A stretch of 64,000 nucleotides of DNA from Liquorilactobacillus sicerae (GTDB lineage: Bacteria > Bacillota > Bacilli > Lactobacillales > Lactobacillaceae), in assembly GCF_029916425.1 (NCBI RefSeq), contig NZ_JAHAVQ010000003.1, forward strand, positions 62,001 to 126,000. The letters are read 5' to 3'. Positions 48,571-57,837 of this stretch are shown in pieces. Position 1 is the first letter of the stretch, and each line of letters opens with the position of its first letter. Below the pieces are notes generated by a model. It did not search any database. It was given only the letters and a program-made list of their open reading frames with translations, and had not been told where the DNA came from. The translations under genes and the position numbers were made by a program.

Positions 48571-49009
48571 GCCGATCATCTCTGAGCACTGCTAATAACA
48601 AAATGATCACTCCGACAGTTAAAGCCGAATCGGCAACATTAAAGACCGGAAAATTAATAAATTTCAATTCAAACATGTCAACAACATAGCCAACCCGGAT
48701 CCGATCGATAAAATTCCCAATTGTGCCACCAATCATCAAACTGATTCCCAACGCATAGATCCAATTCTGCCAAGTTTTCTTAAACATATAGCCTAAAATC
48801 ACTAAGGCAACCAAGGTTATTACAAAAAAGAAAAGCCGTTGGCCAGTTAAGATATTCCAAGCTGCGCCATAATTGCGAATATGTGCCAGCGCTAGAAAAT
48901 GCGGAATAAAATTGATACTGCTGTTAAGTGGGACAGTGACCATAACATAATGTTTAACTAACTGGTCAAGTAAAACCACCGCAAACATCAGTAGAAAATA
49001 AATTGGCAT
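48563..49009 (-). CDS. lspA: Lipoprotein signal peptidase
   Basis: A 148-residue, four-TM aspartic protease that cleaves lipoprotein signal peptides before the lipidated Cys. The catalytic Asp pair is in GNFIDRIRVGYVVDM and FNVADSALTVG. It starts with MPIYFLLMFAVVLLDQLVK. It has its own -10 TATAAT upstream and overlaps the rluD start. Confidence 0.95.
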   Translation of the reverse strand: MPIYFLLMFAVVLLDQLVKHYVMVTVPLNSSINFIPHFLALAHIRNYGAAWNILTGQRLFFFVITLVALVILGYMFKKTWQNWIYALGISLMIGGTIGNFIDRIRVGYVVDMFELKFINFPVFNVADSALTVGVIILLLAVLRDDRHD

Positions 49010-49064
49010 TAAAATCGATCCTCACTTTCTGGCATCAAATAATTAAAGAATACCTTAAGTTTAC

Positions 49065-49070
49065 ATTATA
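49065..49070 (-). promoter_or_regulatory. -10 element of the lspA-rluD transcript
   Basis: Minus-strand TATAAT at 49065-49070, about 55 nt before lspA; no convincing -35 at 17 nt. Confidence 0.4.
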
Positions 49071-49126
49071 CCTCACCTATTTGTCAGCATAAACTTAAAT
49101 TTTTAAGAAACAATTCATTACCCACT

Positions 49127-49170
49127 AAAAAAGCTAAAAGCAACTAACAAATCAGTGAGCTGCTTTTAGC
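49127..49170 (-). terminator. Terminator after fhs
   Basis: The 10-bp stem GCTAAAAGCA (49133-49142) / TGCTTTTAGC (49161-49170), with a minus-strand T-run at 49127-49132. Confidence 0.8.
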
Positions 49171-49225
49171 CTTTGAAAATAATCAGTTCTTTAATATTGG
49201 CAAAAATCCTGCGACAGAACTTTAA

Positions 49226-50884
49226 TTAATATAACCCAGAAATCGTACCATCATCAGCTAATTCCATCTGATTGGCAGCTGGAACTTTCGGCAAACCAGG
49301 CATGGTCAAAACATTGCCAGTTAACGCAACAATGAAGCCAGCTCCTAATTTAGGCACAAACTCGCGAATATGAATTGCAAATCCAGTTGGTGCACCTAAC
49401 TTTTTAGGATCATCTGATAATGAATATTGTGTTTTAGCCATGCAGATTGGCAATTTGTCCCAACCTCTTTGAGCAAACTGCTTTAATTGACGCTGAGCTT
49501 TGCGGCTATAAATAACTTCTTGGCCTCCATAAATTTCTGTCACAATTTTTTCAATTTTAACTGTTAGTGGATCACCTGCTTGATAAAGCGGCACAAAATC
49601 AGCTGGTTGATCACACAATTCAACAACCTTGTCGGCCAGTTCTAAGGCACCTTGACCGCCATGAGCCCAAACATCAGCCACCGCCACTGGTGTTTGAGCC
49701 TGCTGACACAATTCTTTTAATTTGATTAATTCAGCTTCAGTATCCGCACTGAAACGGTTAATGGCGATGATCACTGGCACTTGATAGCGTTTAATGCTGG
49801 CAATATGTTTCTGTAAATTGGTAAAACCAGCTGTCAGGGCTGCTAAGTTTTCAGTTGCCAACTGATCTTTGGCTACACCGCCATGCATCTTCAAAGCTCT
49901 GATTGTAGCTACAATCACAACAGCATTTGGTGTCTGACCTAAAACTGGCGACTTAATATCAAGAAACTTCTCTGCTCCCAGATCAGCACCGAATCCAGCT
50001 TCGGTGACCGTATAATCAGCAAGTTTCAAAGCCGTTTGAGTCGCCAAAACACTGTTGCAGCCATGAGCAATATTGGCAAATGGTCCACCGTGAATAATTG
50101 CTGGCGTATGAGCTAAAGTCTGAACCAGATTTGGTTTAATTGCATCTTTGAGCAATAAGGAAATTGCGCCAGTTACGCCGAGCTGTGCAACCGTCACTGG
50201 CTGTTTGTCATAGGTATAACCGATCACAATCCGACTGATTCGTTTTTTCAAATCAGCTAAATTTTCACTCAGGCACAAAATCGCCATCAGTTCACTCGCA
50301 ACTGTAATATCAAAACCATCTTCACGCGGAATTCCTTGAGACAAGCCACCGAGTCCAATCACAATATGTCGCAGTGCACGATCATTGATATCCAAGACAC
50401 GTTTCCATATTACTCGCCGCGGATCAATGTTCAGCTGATTGCCTTGATAAATATGATTATCGATCAAAGCTGCCAAGGTATTATTAGCAGTTGTTAAAGC
50501 ATGCATATCACCGGTAAAATGCAAGTTGATATCTTCCATTGGAATAACTTGAGCATAGCCACCACCCGTTGCACCGCCTTTCATTCCCATGACCGGGCCA
50601 AGTGATGGTTCCCGCAAAGCGATCGCAGTCCGCCGCTTTCTAAGATTCAAAGCATCACCCAAACCGACCGTAACTGTCGATTTGCCTTCACCAGCTGGGG
50701 TTGGATTGATAGCTGTCACTAAGATCAATTTGCCATTTGCTAAATTATTATTTTGTAATGGCAATTTGATCTTAGCCTTATAATCACCATATTGTTCGAT
50801 CTGGTCCGCACTTAACCCTAAACGTGCAGCAACAGTGGTAATCTTCTCCATTTTTGCCTTTCGTGCGATCTCAATATCTTTCAA
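49226..50884 (-). CDS. fhs: Formate-tetrahydrofolate ligase
   Basis: A 552-residue ligase that makes 10-formyl-THF from formate, THF and ATP for purine and formyl-methionine synthesis. The ATP-binding loop [14 protein letters not shown] and later [23 protein letters not shown] are family blocks. The start is placed at TTG 50884 ([11 protein letters not shown]), since AAGGGGG precedes it and the promoter -10 overlaps the longer frame's start at 50917. It is monocistronic. Confidence 0.95.
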   Translation of the reverse strand: MKDIEIARKAKMEKITTVAARLGLSADQIEQYGDYKAKIKLPLQNNNLANGKLILVTAINPTPAGEGKSTVTVGLGDALNLRKRRTAIALREPSLGPVMGMKGGATGGGYAQVIPMEDINLHFTGDMHALTTANNTLAALIDNHIYQGNQLNIDPRRVIWKRVLDINDRALRHIVIGLGGLSQGIPREDGFDITVASELMAILCLSENLADLKKRISRIVIGYTYDKQPVTVAQLGVTGAISLLLKDAIKPNLVQTLAHTPAIIHGGPFANIAHGCNSVLATQTALKLADYTVTEAGFGADLGAEKFLDIKSPVLGQTPNAVVIVATIRALKMHGGVAKDQLATENLAALTAGFTNLQKHIASIKRYQVPVIIAINRFSADTEAELIKLKELCQQAQTPVAVADVWAHGGQGALELADKVVELCDQPADFVPLYQAGDPLTVKIEKIVTEIYGGQEVIYSRKAQRQLKQFAQRGWDKLPICMAKTQYSLSDDPKKLGAPTGFAIHIREFVPKLGAGFIVALTGNVLTMPGLPKVPAANQMELADDGTISGLY

Positions 50885-50916
50885 TGCCCAAAGTCCCCCT
50901 TGAATTTGATAACCCA

Positions 50917-50945
50917 ATTATATGATAAAGTTCGCAAAATGTCAT
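50917..50945 (-). promoter_or_regulatory. fhs promoter
   Basis: Minus-strand ATGACA (50940-50945), 17 nt, TATAAT (50917-50922), placing the transcript start only about 25 nt before the TTG start codon. Confidence 0.7.
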
Positions 50946-51005
50946 TATTTCTTTCAGTTTTAAAGCATTGTCCTGGTTGAAAAGAACATTTTAAGAACAA
51001 TACCT

Positions 51006-51380
51006 TTAGTCTTGGATTAAATCATACAGCTTATTTCGAGCTGATGGCAGCAAATAAATGCGATAGGTCTGTAATTTAGTTTTAAACACTAAACAACCAT
51101 GCGGCTGCTTGCTAACACACAATTCAGAGCGCTGCAAAACTTTATTATTTTGTGGAATGACTGTTTTCAACACTACCTGATCTGGTCGAATTTCAACTTG
51201 GCGAAAATAAATCTGGACCCCGCTAACTAAGAGAAACAATAAAAAAACCAAAACTGTCCAAATTTGAAAAACTGTGATTTCTAACCACAGCAAAACACTG
51301 ATTGATAAAATAATCAGCGTATAAGACCAGCAAGTAACTGACGTTGGTAGATCTGGCTGATAAAAAAACTTTTTATCCAC
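51006..51380 (-). CDS. EbsA-like membrane protein
   Basis: A 124-residue protein with two adjacent TM segments (about 20-60 from the start VDKKFFYQPDLPTS) and a cytoplasmic C-terminal domain of beta strands (VEIRPDQVVLKTVIP...YRIYLLP). This resembles the EbsA family of lactic acid bacteria, first linked to pore or sex-pheromone biology in enterococci but functionally unclear. The start is GTG at 51380, 6 nt after GGAGG; the longer frame would overlap the methyltransferase gene upstream. Confidence 0.65.
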   Translation of the reverse strand: MDKKFFYQPDLPTSVTCWSYTLIILSISVLLWLEITVFQIWTVLVFLLFLLVSGVQIYFRQVEIRPDQVVLKTVIPQNNKVLQRSELCVSKQPHGCLVFKTKLQTYRIYLLPSARNKLYDLIQD

Positions 51381-51454
51381 TTGAAAACCTCCAATTAATT
51401 TTCTAGCTTTATGGTAATGCAAATCTTTCGGTAAAAGAAGCCAATTTATGATCT

Positions 51455-52594
51455 TTAATGTTTTCTTTGCTTTGTCAATTCCCAATATTGAAATAAATCG
51501 GTCCGCAAAGATCCATTGTATAATTTACGCCGTTTAGTAGCTCTTTGCCCATAATATTTTTCAAAAGTTAAATCACTCGTCAAAATGTACTTGTTCCAAG
51601 TTTTCAATGGTTTAAAAGCGACTCCCATTTGCTGATAAAGCTGGTGAACGCTCACCTGATCGCTCAAACGCTGACCATAAGGTGGATTGGCAACGATTAC
51701 CCCATTTGTCAGTTCAGTTTTAAAATCCTTGACTGCCTGCTGTTTGAAATAAATCTCTTTACTTAAGCCAGCTTGACGAGCATTCAAACGCGAAATGGCA
51801 ATCATTTGTCCATCAATATCATAGCCAAAAATCGCTAATTTTCGATCATAATCAGCTAAATCAGCTGCTTCGTCCCGGACTGACCTAGAAACTTCCACAG
51901 GTACCCAGTCCCAATCCTCACAGATAAATTGCCGTTTGAATCCTGGAGCAATGTTATGACCAAGCAAAGCCGCCTCAATCGGAATTGTTCCCGATCCACA
52001 GACTGGATCAATAAATGGCTTTTCTGGATACCAATGAGCCAACAAAACCAAAGCAGCTGCAAAATTTTCTTTGAGCGGTGCCGGACCCTTCTCTAAGCGA
52101 TAACCACGCTTAAATAAGCTTGGCCCAGTTGTATCCAAAGTTAATAAAGCTTGGTCTTTATTGATCGCAACTTCCAACGGATATTTTGCTCCACTTTCTG
52201 GTAAATGTCCATGTCGATGGTAAACTTGACTAAGCTTATCAACAACGGCCTTTTTAACAATCGCCTGCACATCAGGAACACTATGCAATTGAGATTTTTG
52301 TGAACGACCAGCAACTGGAAATTCCGCATCCAAAGGTAAAAAATGGTCCCAAGCAAGCTGTTTAGTTCTTTCAAATAATTCATCAAAGGTCTTTGCTGGG
52401 AATTCACCAATAATAATTTTGATTCGATCGGCAGAACGCAGCCACAAATTACTCCTTAAAATGTCGCGCAAATCGCCAATGAAACGTACTCGACCATTTT
52501 CGACTTGAACTTGATAACCTAAGTGGCGCAATTCGTTGCCAGTAACGCTCTCTAAGCCTGCTGCACAAGCGGCTAATAAATTAAATTTTTCCAT
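51455..52594 (-). CDS. THUMP-domain class I SAM-dependent rRNA methyltransferase (RlmL/YpsC type)
   Basis: A 379-residue methyltransferase with an N-terminal ferredoxin-like and THUMP region (about 1-160) and a Rossmann domain carrying FIDPVCGSGTIPIEAALLG and the catalytic VIVANPPYGQRLSD (NPPY, guanine N2 methylation type). It probably makes m2G in 23S rRNA, as the N-terminal half of RlmKL does. The start ATG at 52594 has GGAGA upstream. It lies directly downstream of rnpB on the same strand. Confidence 0.9.
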   Translation of the reverse strand: MEKFNLLAACAAGLESVTGNELRHLGYQVQVENGRVRFIGDLRDILRSNLWLRSADRIKIIIGEFPAKTFDELFERTKQLAWDHFLPLDAEFPVAGRSQKSQLHSVPDVQAIVKKAVVDKLSQVYHRHGHLPESGAKYPLEVAINKDQALLTLDTTGPSLFKRGYRLEKGPAPLKENFAAALVLLAHWYPEKPFIDPVCGSGTIPIEAALLGHNIAPGFKRQFICEDWDWVPVEVSRSVRDEAADLADYDRKLAIFGYDIDGQMIAISRLNARQAGLSKEIYFKQQAVKDFKTELTNGVIVANPPYGQRLSDQVSVHQLYQQMGVAFKPLKTWNKYILTSDLTFEKYYGQRATKRRKLYNGSLRTDLFQYWELTKQRKH

Positions 52595-52623
52595 CAATTT
52601 TCTCCTAATATATTCTAATTAAA

Positions 52624-52658
52624 ATAAAAAGGCTAGGATGCACATGGCTTCCTAACCT
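52624..52658 (-). terminator. Terminator of rnpB
   Basis: The stem AGGTTAGGA / TCCTAGCCT (52630-52658) is followed on the minus strand by a T-rich tract (52624-52630). Confidence 0.8.
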
Positions 52659-52667
52659 CTTCCTGTA

Positions 52668-53051
52668 AATGTAAGCCTCTATAAGCCACGTTCCGTCCCT
52701 TGAATGATCCAGGAGATATCAAACAAGGTGGCGATCATCTATCTCCAGGCAATTTGCCTGCCCCCATGCTTAGTTCATTTCCGGCATGAAGCGCCCCTAC
52801 CATAATTTGGGTTACCTGCTCGTGGGGTTTACCGCGTTCCATCAATACTGTTTCCAATATTGCTTCGTCACTGTGGCACTTTTCAAAACTACTAGGGCGT
52901 AGTCAAAACCTTAGCCCGTTTGCTTGCCATTACCAATTGGCACCTCGCCTTATTTTTTCAGCGAGCACGATCACTACAGACATCGCAGTCTGTGCAAGCT
53001 TGGACTTTCCTCAGTTCGCTCAAAGGCGAACCGCGATCACCAGAGACTTAC
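52668..53051 (-). ncRNA. rnpB: RNase P RNA (type B)
   Basis: On the minus strand the 5' end GTAAGTCTCT (to 53051) pairs with AGAGGCTTAC (52671-52680) as helix P1. The conserved GAGGAAAGTCC follows the 5' domain, and the 3' end shows GGCTTATAGAGGCTTAC. Length of about 380 nt and position next to gpsB and ypsA fit Firmicutes rnpB. It is the catalytic RNA that trims tRNA 5' leaders. Exact ends are approximate. Confidence 0.93.
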
Positions 53052-53071
53052 AAGATTATTATTGATCGTTG

Positions 53072-53410
53072 TTAAAAACGGTCAGTATGATCATCATTAT
53101 TCAACTGTGCGCCAAAAACATGGCGTTCCAGATTAGACAAGCGTTTCAGGATGTCCATATTAGTTACGTTGGAAACTGGTCGGCTAACTTGGCTATCACC
53201 GCTGACTGACAGCTGTTTTGTCAATTCATCGACCTTGCTGACTAAACGATCATTTTCCAACTGAAGCCGCTGAGTTTCTTTCGAATAAGTTTCATAATCC
53301 TTGATTACATCATCAAGAAATTCATCGACATCAGCCGGATCATAACCACGCATTTTAGGACGAAAATGTTTATTAACAATATCTTTCGGCGTAAAATTAA
53401 TTTTTTCCAC
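53072..53410 (-). CDS. gpsB: Cell division regulator GpsB
   Basis: A 112-residue DivIVA-like protein. The N-terminal membrane-binding domain reads [20 protein letters not shown], then [19 protein letters not shown] and a coiled coil (about 35-75), then a C-terminal LERHVFG helix for hexamerisation. GpsB shuttles PBP1 and other wall enzymes between septum and sidewall. The start is GTG at 53410 with GAGGTG upstream. pbp1A lies close by on the other strand. Confidence 0.94.
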   Translation of the reverse strand: MEKINFTPKDIVNKHFRPKMRGYDPADVDEFLDDVIKDYETYSKETQRLQLENDRLVSKVDELTKQLSVSGDSQVSRPVSNVTNMDILKRLSNLERHVFGAQLNNDDHTDRF

Positions 53411-53477
53411 AGAAATGCACCTCATATTCATCTGGAAACTCAACCTGAAACTCCTACTATTATACCAAACCTAGTAA

Positions 53478-54041
53478 TTATTGCAAATGTTTTTCATTGA
53501 TTTCTTCTAAATAATCCTGACTAGCAGTCTCCAACCAATCAAAATCCAACAAATCTAAAGGATAATCTTGCCATCGTTGATACGCTTGAATTGCTTGATA
53601 ATCATAACGACTTTTGCCTGGATGTTCTGGGTCATAAACCAAAAGTGCCTGTTTAGTATGCTTAAGCATAAAGGCCTGCCAGTTTTTTAGCTGCTGGGGG
53701 CTTTGATAGGGATGTCGACTGATTTCAGCAAAAAAGTCAACTTTTTCTTTAAGTTTTAGTAAAGCTGCTTGTTTTTCCGGCTTCCACTTTTGAGCGAAAT
53801 CAGCAAATGGCAATAGTAAAGCAGTTTTTAAATCCGGATAATTCTGTTTTAAATCAATCGCCGCTTCTAGAGCCCACTGTTCGATTCCTGGTTGACCGCC
53901 CGTTAAAATCCAAGTCAAGCCTTGATCGATCTTAGCAAGCAGCTGCTTAGCTAATAAATGCTTTAAGACTTTAATTCGTTGATCATTTAGGCGAAAAATA
54001 TTCAGTTCATAATTGCGATAGCCACTGACCCATATATTCAT
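53478..54041 (-). CDS. ypsA: YpsA family protein (SLOG/DUF1273)
   Basis: A 187-residue SLOG-superfamily protein. It begins NIWVSGYRNYELNIF and carries WILTGGQPGIEQWALEAA, which resembles B. subtilis YpsA. SLOG domains bind nucleotides or related ligands; YpsA affects cell division in bacilli, which fits the gpsB neighbour. It is divergent from recU. The biochemical role is unknown. Confidence 0.85.
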   Translation of the reverse strand: MNIWVSGYRNYELNIFRLNDQRIKVLKHLLAKQLLAKIDQGLTWILTGGQPGIEQWALEAAIDLKQNYPDLKTALLLPFADFAQKWKPEKQAALLKLKEKVDFFAEISRHPYQSPQQLKNWQAFMLKHTKQALLVYDPEHPGKSRYDYQAIQAYQRWQDYPLDLLDFDWLETASQDYLEEINEKHLQ

Positions 54042-54100
54042 AATTTCCTCCTTGCTTATTTTAACATTTTCATTTAGTGACGGCGATTAATTAGACTATT

Positions 54101-54129
54101 TTGCCAAGGTTGTTTTAAGTTGGTATAAT
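54101..54129 (+). promoter_or_regulatory. recU-pbp1A promoter
   Basis: TTGCCA (54101-54106), 17 nt, TATAAT (54124-54129) on the plus strand, about 24 nt before the recU start codon. Confidence 0.75.
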
Positions 54130-54152
54130 AAGTCGAATGGAGAGTGAGGCAA

Positions 54153-54782
54153 TTGACGATTCGTTATCCAAATGGTCAAGTTTACCATCAAGATTCTATT
54201 AATCATTTCAAAAATCACAAAGCCAAAAATGATCAGGTTGTATTTGGAAATCGTGGCATGCCTCTCGAAGATGAAATCAATCTTAGCAATCTTTTTTATT
54301 TGCAAAATGATTCGGCAGTCATCCACAAAAAGCCAATTTCAATTCAAATCGTACAAGTCGATTACCCTAAGCGAAGTGCCGCGGTAATTAAGGAAGCTTA
54401 CTTTAAGCAGGCTTCGACCACTGATTATAATGGAGTATACCATGGATATTATTTGGATTTTGAAGCAAAAGAAACTCAAAACCAAACTTCTTTTCCACTT
54501 AATAATTTTCATGATCACCAAATAAAACATATGCGTGCTTGCACCAAGCAAGGAGGAATTTGTTTCACGATTATTAAATTTGTTTCAACACAAGAATTAT
54601 TTTTGTTACCAGCAAAAGTTTTATACAATTATTGGGATCAGCAAAATACTGGCCGTAAATCAATTCCCAAAAACGTGATTGCTGAAAATGGGTTTACTAT
54701 TAAATACGGTTTTCAACCTCTAATTCCTTACTTAGAAAAAGTTGACTTGTTGATCAAGCAATCACAAGAAAAGAGGAGCTAA
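54153..54782 (+). CDS. recU: Holliday junction resolvase RecU
   Basis: A 209-residue junction-specific endonuclease for recombination and chromosome segregation. The nuclease core is SAAVIKEAYFKQASTTDYNG then YLDFEAKETQNQTSFPL, with Asp and Glu-x-Lys metal ligands. The start is TTG at 54153 (MTIRYPNG), with GGAG and GAGG upstream; a GTG nine bases earlier is less likely. It is followed after 4 nt by pbp1A, the conserved recU-pbp1 pair. Confidence 0.95.
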   Translation: MTIRYPNGQVYHQDSINHFKNHKAKNDQVVFGNRGMPLEDEINLSNLFYLQNDSAVIHKKPISIQIVQVDYPKRSAAVIKEAYFKQASTTDYNGVYHGYYLDFEAKETQNQTSFPLNNFHDHQIKHMRACTKQGGICFTIIKFVSTQELFLLPAKVLYNYWDQQNTGRKSIPKNVIAENGFTIKYGFQPLIPYLEKVDLLIKQSQEKRS

Positions 54783-54786
54783 CTTT

Positions 54787-57087
54787 ATGAGTAAACGAGA
54801 TCCTGAATATTCAAGAGTTGCACGCCGAAAAGCTATTTTAAAAAAAGCTAAAAGAAGAAATAATCCTGTACGGAAATTCTTTCGTAGGTTATTTTTTAGT
54901 TTCTTCATTATTCTTGAATTTGCAATCGTACTAGGTGCGACTTTGTTTTTCATTTATGCTAAAAGCGCCCCAACTTTAACCGAGGCAAAATTGCAGAGTA
55001 GCGGCTCAACCACCATCTATGATGCTAATAATCATAAAATTATGTCACTTGGTTCGGAAAATCGGCGATATATTAGTGAGAACAAGATCCCACAGAAGTT
55101 AAAGGATGCCATCATTTCAATTGAAGATCGTCGCTTTTATAAGCATCACGGAATTGATCCAATTAGAATTGTTGGAGCTGCAATTTCTAACATTACTGGC
55201 TCATCCAGTGGCCTGCAGGGTGGCAGTACGCTTGATCAACAGTTAATCAAGTTGTCATTTTTTTCAACTAAACGCTCTGATCAGACACTAAAACGCAAAG
55301 CGCAAGAAGCTTGGATGGCACTTAAGCTTGATAATAGTTACAGCAAAAATCAAATTCTGACATTTTATGTTAATAAAGTTTTCATGGGATTTGGGACCTA
55401 TGGAATGCAAACTGCATCATACTATTATTTTAATAAACCGCTTAAGGATCTGGATCTTGCCCAAACAGCATTAATTGCCGGAATACCTAATGCGCCAACT
55501 GACTATAATCCATATTCAAATCAGAAACTAGCTTTGCAAAGACGAAATGAAGTTCTAGATGCGATGGTAGCAAATAAAAAAATAACTTCTGCTCAAGCTG
55601 CCAAAGCAAAAAGCGAATCAATAACTAATGGAGTTGTTCAACAAAGATCTAATCAAACGGTTAACAGCAAAGAAAAGATTGCTGATTCTTATATTAAGCA
55701 AGTAATTCAAGAAGTCAAAAAGAAAGGCTATAATCCTTATAATTCAAGTTTGAAGATTTATACGAACCTCAATATGAATATTCAAAAAAAGCTGTATCAA
55801 ATCGCTAATACAGATGATTATATAAACTATCCAAATAATAATCTGCAAATCGCTTCGACCATTGTTAATCCTAATAATGGTAAAATTGTTGCTATGATTG
55901 GTGGCCGGCAAGTGGGAAATGTCACTTTTGGTCTCAATCGCGCTGTTCAAACTGATCGAACAAATGGTTCAACAGCTAAACCATTAATAGACTATGCACC
56001 AGCTATTGAATACTTAAGTTGGGCTACGTATCATAAATTAAAAGATTCCAAATACATTTATCCTGGAACTAGCATTCAACTTTACGATTTTGATCATCAA
56101 TATCAAGGATCTATTACAATGCGCAGTGCTTTAACACAATCCCGTAATATCCCTGCTATTCGTGCTTTACAATCAGTCGGAATTACTCGCGCACAGAATT
56201 TTATTAGTAAATTGGGCTTTAAATACAAGAAAACTCTAGAATTTCAAAACGGAATTGGTTTATATTCCTCAACCTTACAAAATGCGGCAGCATATGCAGC
56301 TTTTGCTAATGGAGGAACTTATTACAAACCTACGTATGTTCGAAGCATCGAAACCAATGATGGAGTGGACCACAACTATTCCAGCTCAGGAAAACACGTA
56401 ATGCAATCTTCCACTGCTTATATGATCACTGATATGCTAAAAGATGTTCTGACAAGCTCTAACGGAACTGGACGGTCTGCAAATATCAGTGGCCTTTATG
56501 AAGCTGGAAAGACTGGTACTAATAGTTATCCAAGTAGCATCGCTGATAAGTTTCCCAGTGATGCTGATATGGATTCTTGGTTTAATGGCTATACTAAACA
56601 CTATTCGATGTCGGTTTGGGTTGGTTACGATCACCCGTACGAAAGCGGAAATTATCTTGATTCTTCATCGGTCAAAATTGCGCAATACATCTATAAGTAC
56701 GCCATGTCATATATGTCGACCGGGAAAACTAATACTGATTGGAAACGACCAAGCAACGTTTACGTCAAATATGTTAATGGAGTTCGCGAATTGTATTTAG
56801 CTGGCTCATCCGATAAGACAAGTGATGATAGCGATAGTAGTAGTGATAGCAGTTCCAGCAGCAGCTCGAGTTCTGAAAAGACTAGCAGCATACTTGATTC
56901 ATCATCAAGTATTAGCTCAATTATTTCAAGTTCTTCAGTCTTCAGCAGCCACTCTTCAAGCAGCGGCTCAGAAAACTCAAGTACTACTTCAAATTCATCG
57001 TCTTCAAGCTCATCAAGCTTACCAAGTTCTTCAAGCAGTTCAAGTAATACTAATACTAATGCCACTACTACTTCTCCAGCTCAATAA
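54787..57087 (+). CDS. pbp1A: Class A penicillin-binding protein 1A (transglycosylase/transpeptidase)
   Basis: A 766-residue bifunctional peptidoglycan synthase. A basic cytoplasmic start and TM (about 36-57) lead into a GT51 domain with the catalytic Glu113 in EDRRFYKHHG and GGSTLDQQ (145-152). The transpeptidase domain has Ser395 in STAK, SRN (452-454) and KTGT (575-578). From about residue 674 to the end the protein is a low-complexity Ser-rich tail outside the cell. It is coupled to recU and ends at a bidirectional terminator. GpsB, encoded nearby, is a known partner of this PBP class. Confidence 0.96.
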   Translation: MSKRDPEYSRVARRKAILKKAKRRNNPVRKFFRRLFFSFFIILEFAIVLGATLFFIYAKSAPTLTEAKLQSSGSTTIYDANNHKIMSLGSENRRYISENKIPQKLKDAIISIEDRRFYKHHGIDPIRIVGAAISNITGSSSGLQGGSTLDQQLIKLSFFSTKRSDQTLKRKAQEAWMALKLDNSYSKNQILTFYVNKVFMGFGTYGMQTASYYYFNKPLKDLDLAQTALIAGIPNAPTDYNPYSNQKLALQRRNEVLDAMVANKKITSAQAAKAKSESITNGVVQQRSNQTVNSKEKIADSYIKQVIQEVKKKGYNPYNSSLKIYTNLNMNIQKKLYQIANTDDYINYPNNNLQIASTIVNPNNGKIVAMIGGRQVGNVTFGLNRAVQTDRTNGSTAKPLIDYAPAIEYLSWATYHKLKDSKYIYPGTSIQLYDFDHQYQGSITMRSALTQSRNIPAIRALQSVGITRAQNFISKLGFKYKKTLEFQNGIGLYSSTLQNAAAYAAFANGGTYYKPTYVRSIETNDGVDHNYSSSGKHVMQSSTAYMITDMLKDVLTSSNGTGRSANISGLYEAGKTGTNSYPSSIADKFPSDADMDSWFNGYTKHYSMSVWVGYDHPYESGNYLDSSSVKIAQYIYKYAMSYMSTGKTNTDWKRPSNVYVKYVNGVRELYLAGSSDKTSDDSDSSSDSSSSSSSSSEKTSSILDSSSSISSIISSSSVFSSHSSSSGSENSSTTSNSSSSSSSSLPSSSSSSSNTNTNATTTSPAQ

Positions 57088-57092
57088 TCAAG

Positions 57093-57136
57093 AAAAACCA
57101 GCAGCTAGAATTTAAAATTCTAGCTGCTGGTTTTTT
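57093..57136. terminator. Bidirectional terminator between pbp1A and nth
   Basis: A long perfect stem AACCAGCAGCTAGAATT (from 57096) pairs with AATTCTAGCTGCTGGTT (to 57132), with a T-run to 57136 on the plus strand and an A-rich flank (57093-57097) for the minus strand. Confidence 0.92.
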
Positions 57137-57180
57137 GGTTGCAAAACCCGTTAAATTTTCAATTAACTTCAGCCCTTAGT

Positions 57181-57837
57181 TCATTTAGCCAAACCTTTTT
57201 TAATGAGTCCTTTACCAGCTGAACAGATTTCTAGTAACGGACAATTTGAACAGTTAGGCCGCCGAGCTAAACATTGATAACGTCCCCAAAAAATCATTCG
57301 ATGGTGTGCTGAAATCCATGATGATTGGGGCAACTTCTGCATCAACGTGTGCTCGATTTGCAAAACACTAGCATTCTTGGGAACAATTGCCAAGCGTTTA
57401 GCTACCCGGCTGACATGCGTATCAACTGCAATGGCTGGGATTTGAAAACATTCAGCTAAAACGACATCAGCTGTCTTTTGTCCAACTCCCGCTAACTGCA
57501 TCAACTCTGAACGAGTTTGCGGTACCTGTCCATCAAATTTAGCTACTAACCCTTGCGCACAAGCAACTAAGTATTTAGCTTTGTTGCGGTACAAACCAAT
57601 CGTTTTAATCAACGATCTAACTTCTGCTTCATCAGCTCGAGCCAAATCAAGTGGTTGGGGATAGCGAGCAAACAAAGCTGGTGTTAACTGATTGACCGCT
57701 TTATCAGTCGTTTGAGCACTCAGGATCACTGCCAGTAGAAAATGAAAAGAATTATCAGCAACTAGTGAGGTTTGCGCATTAGGAAAAATTTCTCCCATAA
57801 CTGAAATTGCTGCTTGAGTTTGTTTAGCATTTAGCAT
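57181..57837 (-). CDS. nth: Endonuclease III
   Basis: A 218-residue DNA glycosylase/AP lyase for oxidised pyrimidines. The helix-hairpin-helix LAGVGQKTADVVLAE contains the catalytic Lys, and AVDTHVSRVAKRL the catalytic Asp. The 4Fe-4S cluster is C-x6-C-x2-C-x5-C near the C-terminus (CLARRPNC, NCPLLEIC). Its ATG overlaps the dnaD stop by one base (TAATG). Confidence 0.96.
   Translation of the reverse strand: MLNAKQTQAAISVMGEIFPNAQTSLVADNSFHFLLAVILSAQTTDKAVNQLTPALFARYPQPLDLARADEAEVRSLIKTIGLYRNKAKYLVACAQGLVAKFDGQVPQTRSELMQLAGVGQKTADVVLAECFQIPAIAVDTHVSRVAKRLAIVPKNASVLQIEHTLMQKLPQSSWISAHHRMIFWGRYQCLARRPNCSNCPLLEICSAGKGLIKKGLAK

Noticed and set aside
56760-57065. Acidic Leu/Glu-rich reading frame opposite the pbp1A tail
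   Set aside because: It is the complement of the Ser-codon repeat and has no ribosome site; a shadow of low-complexity DNA.
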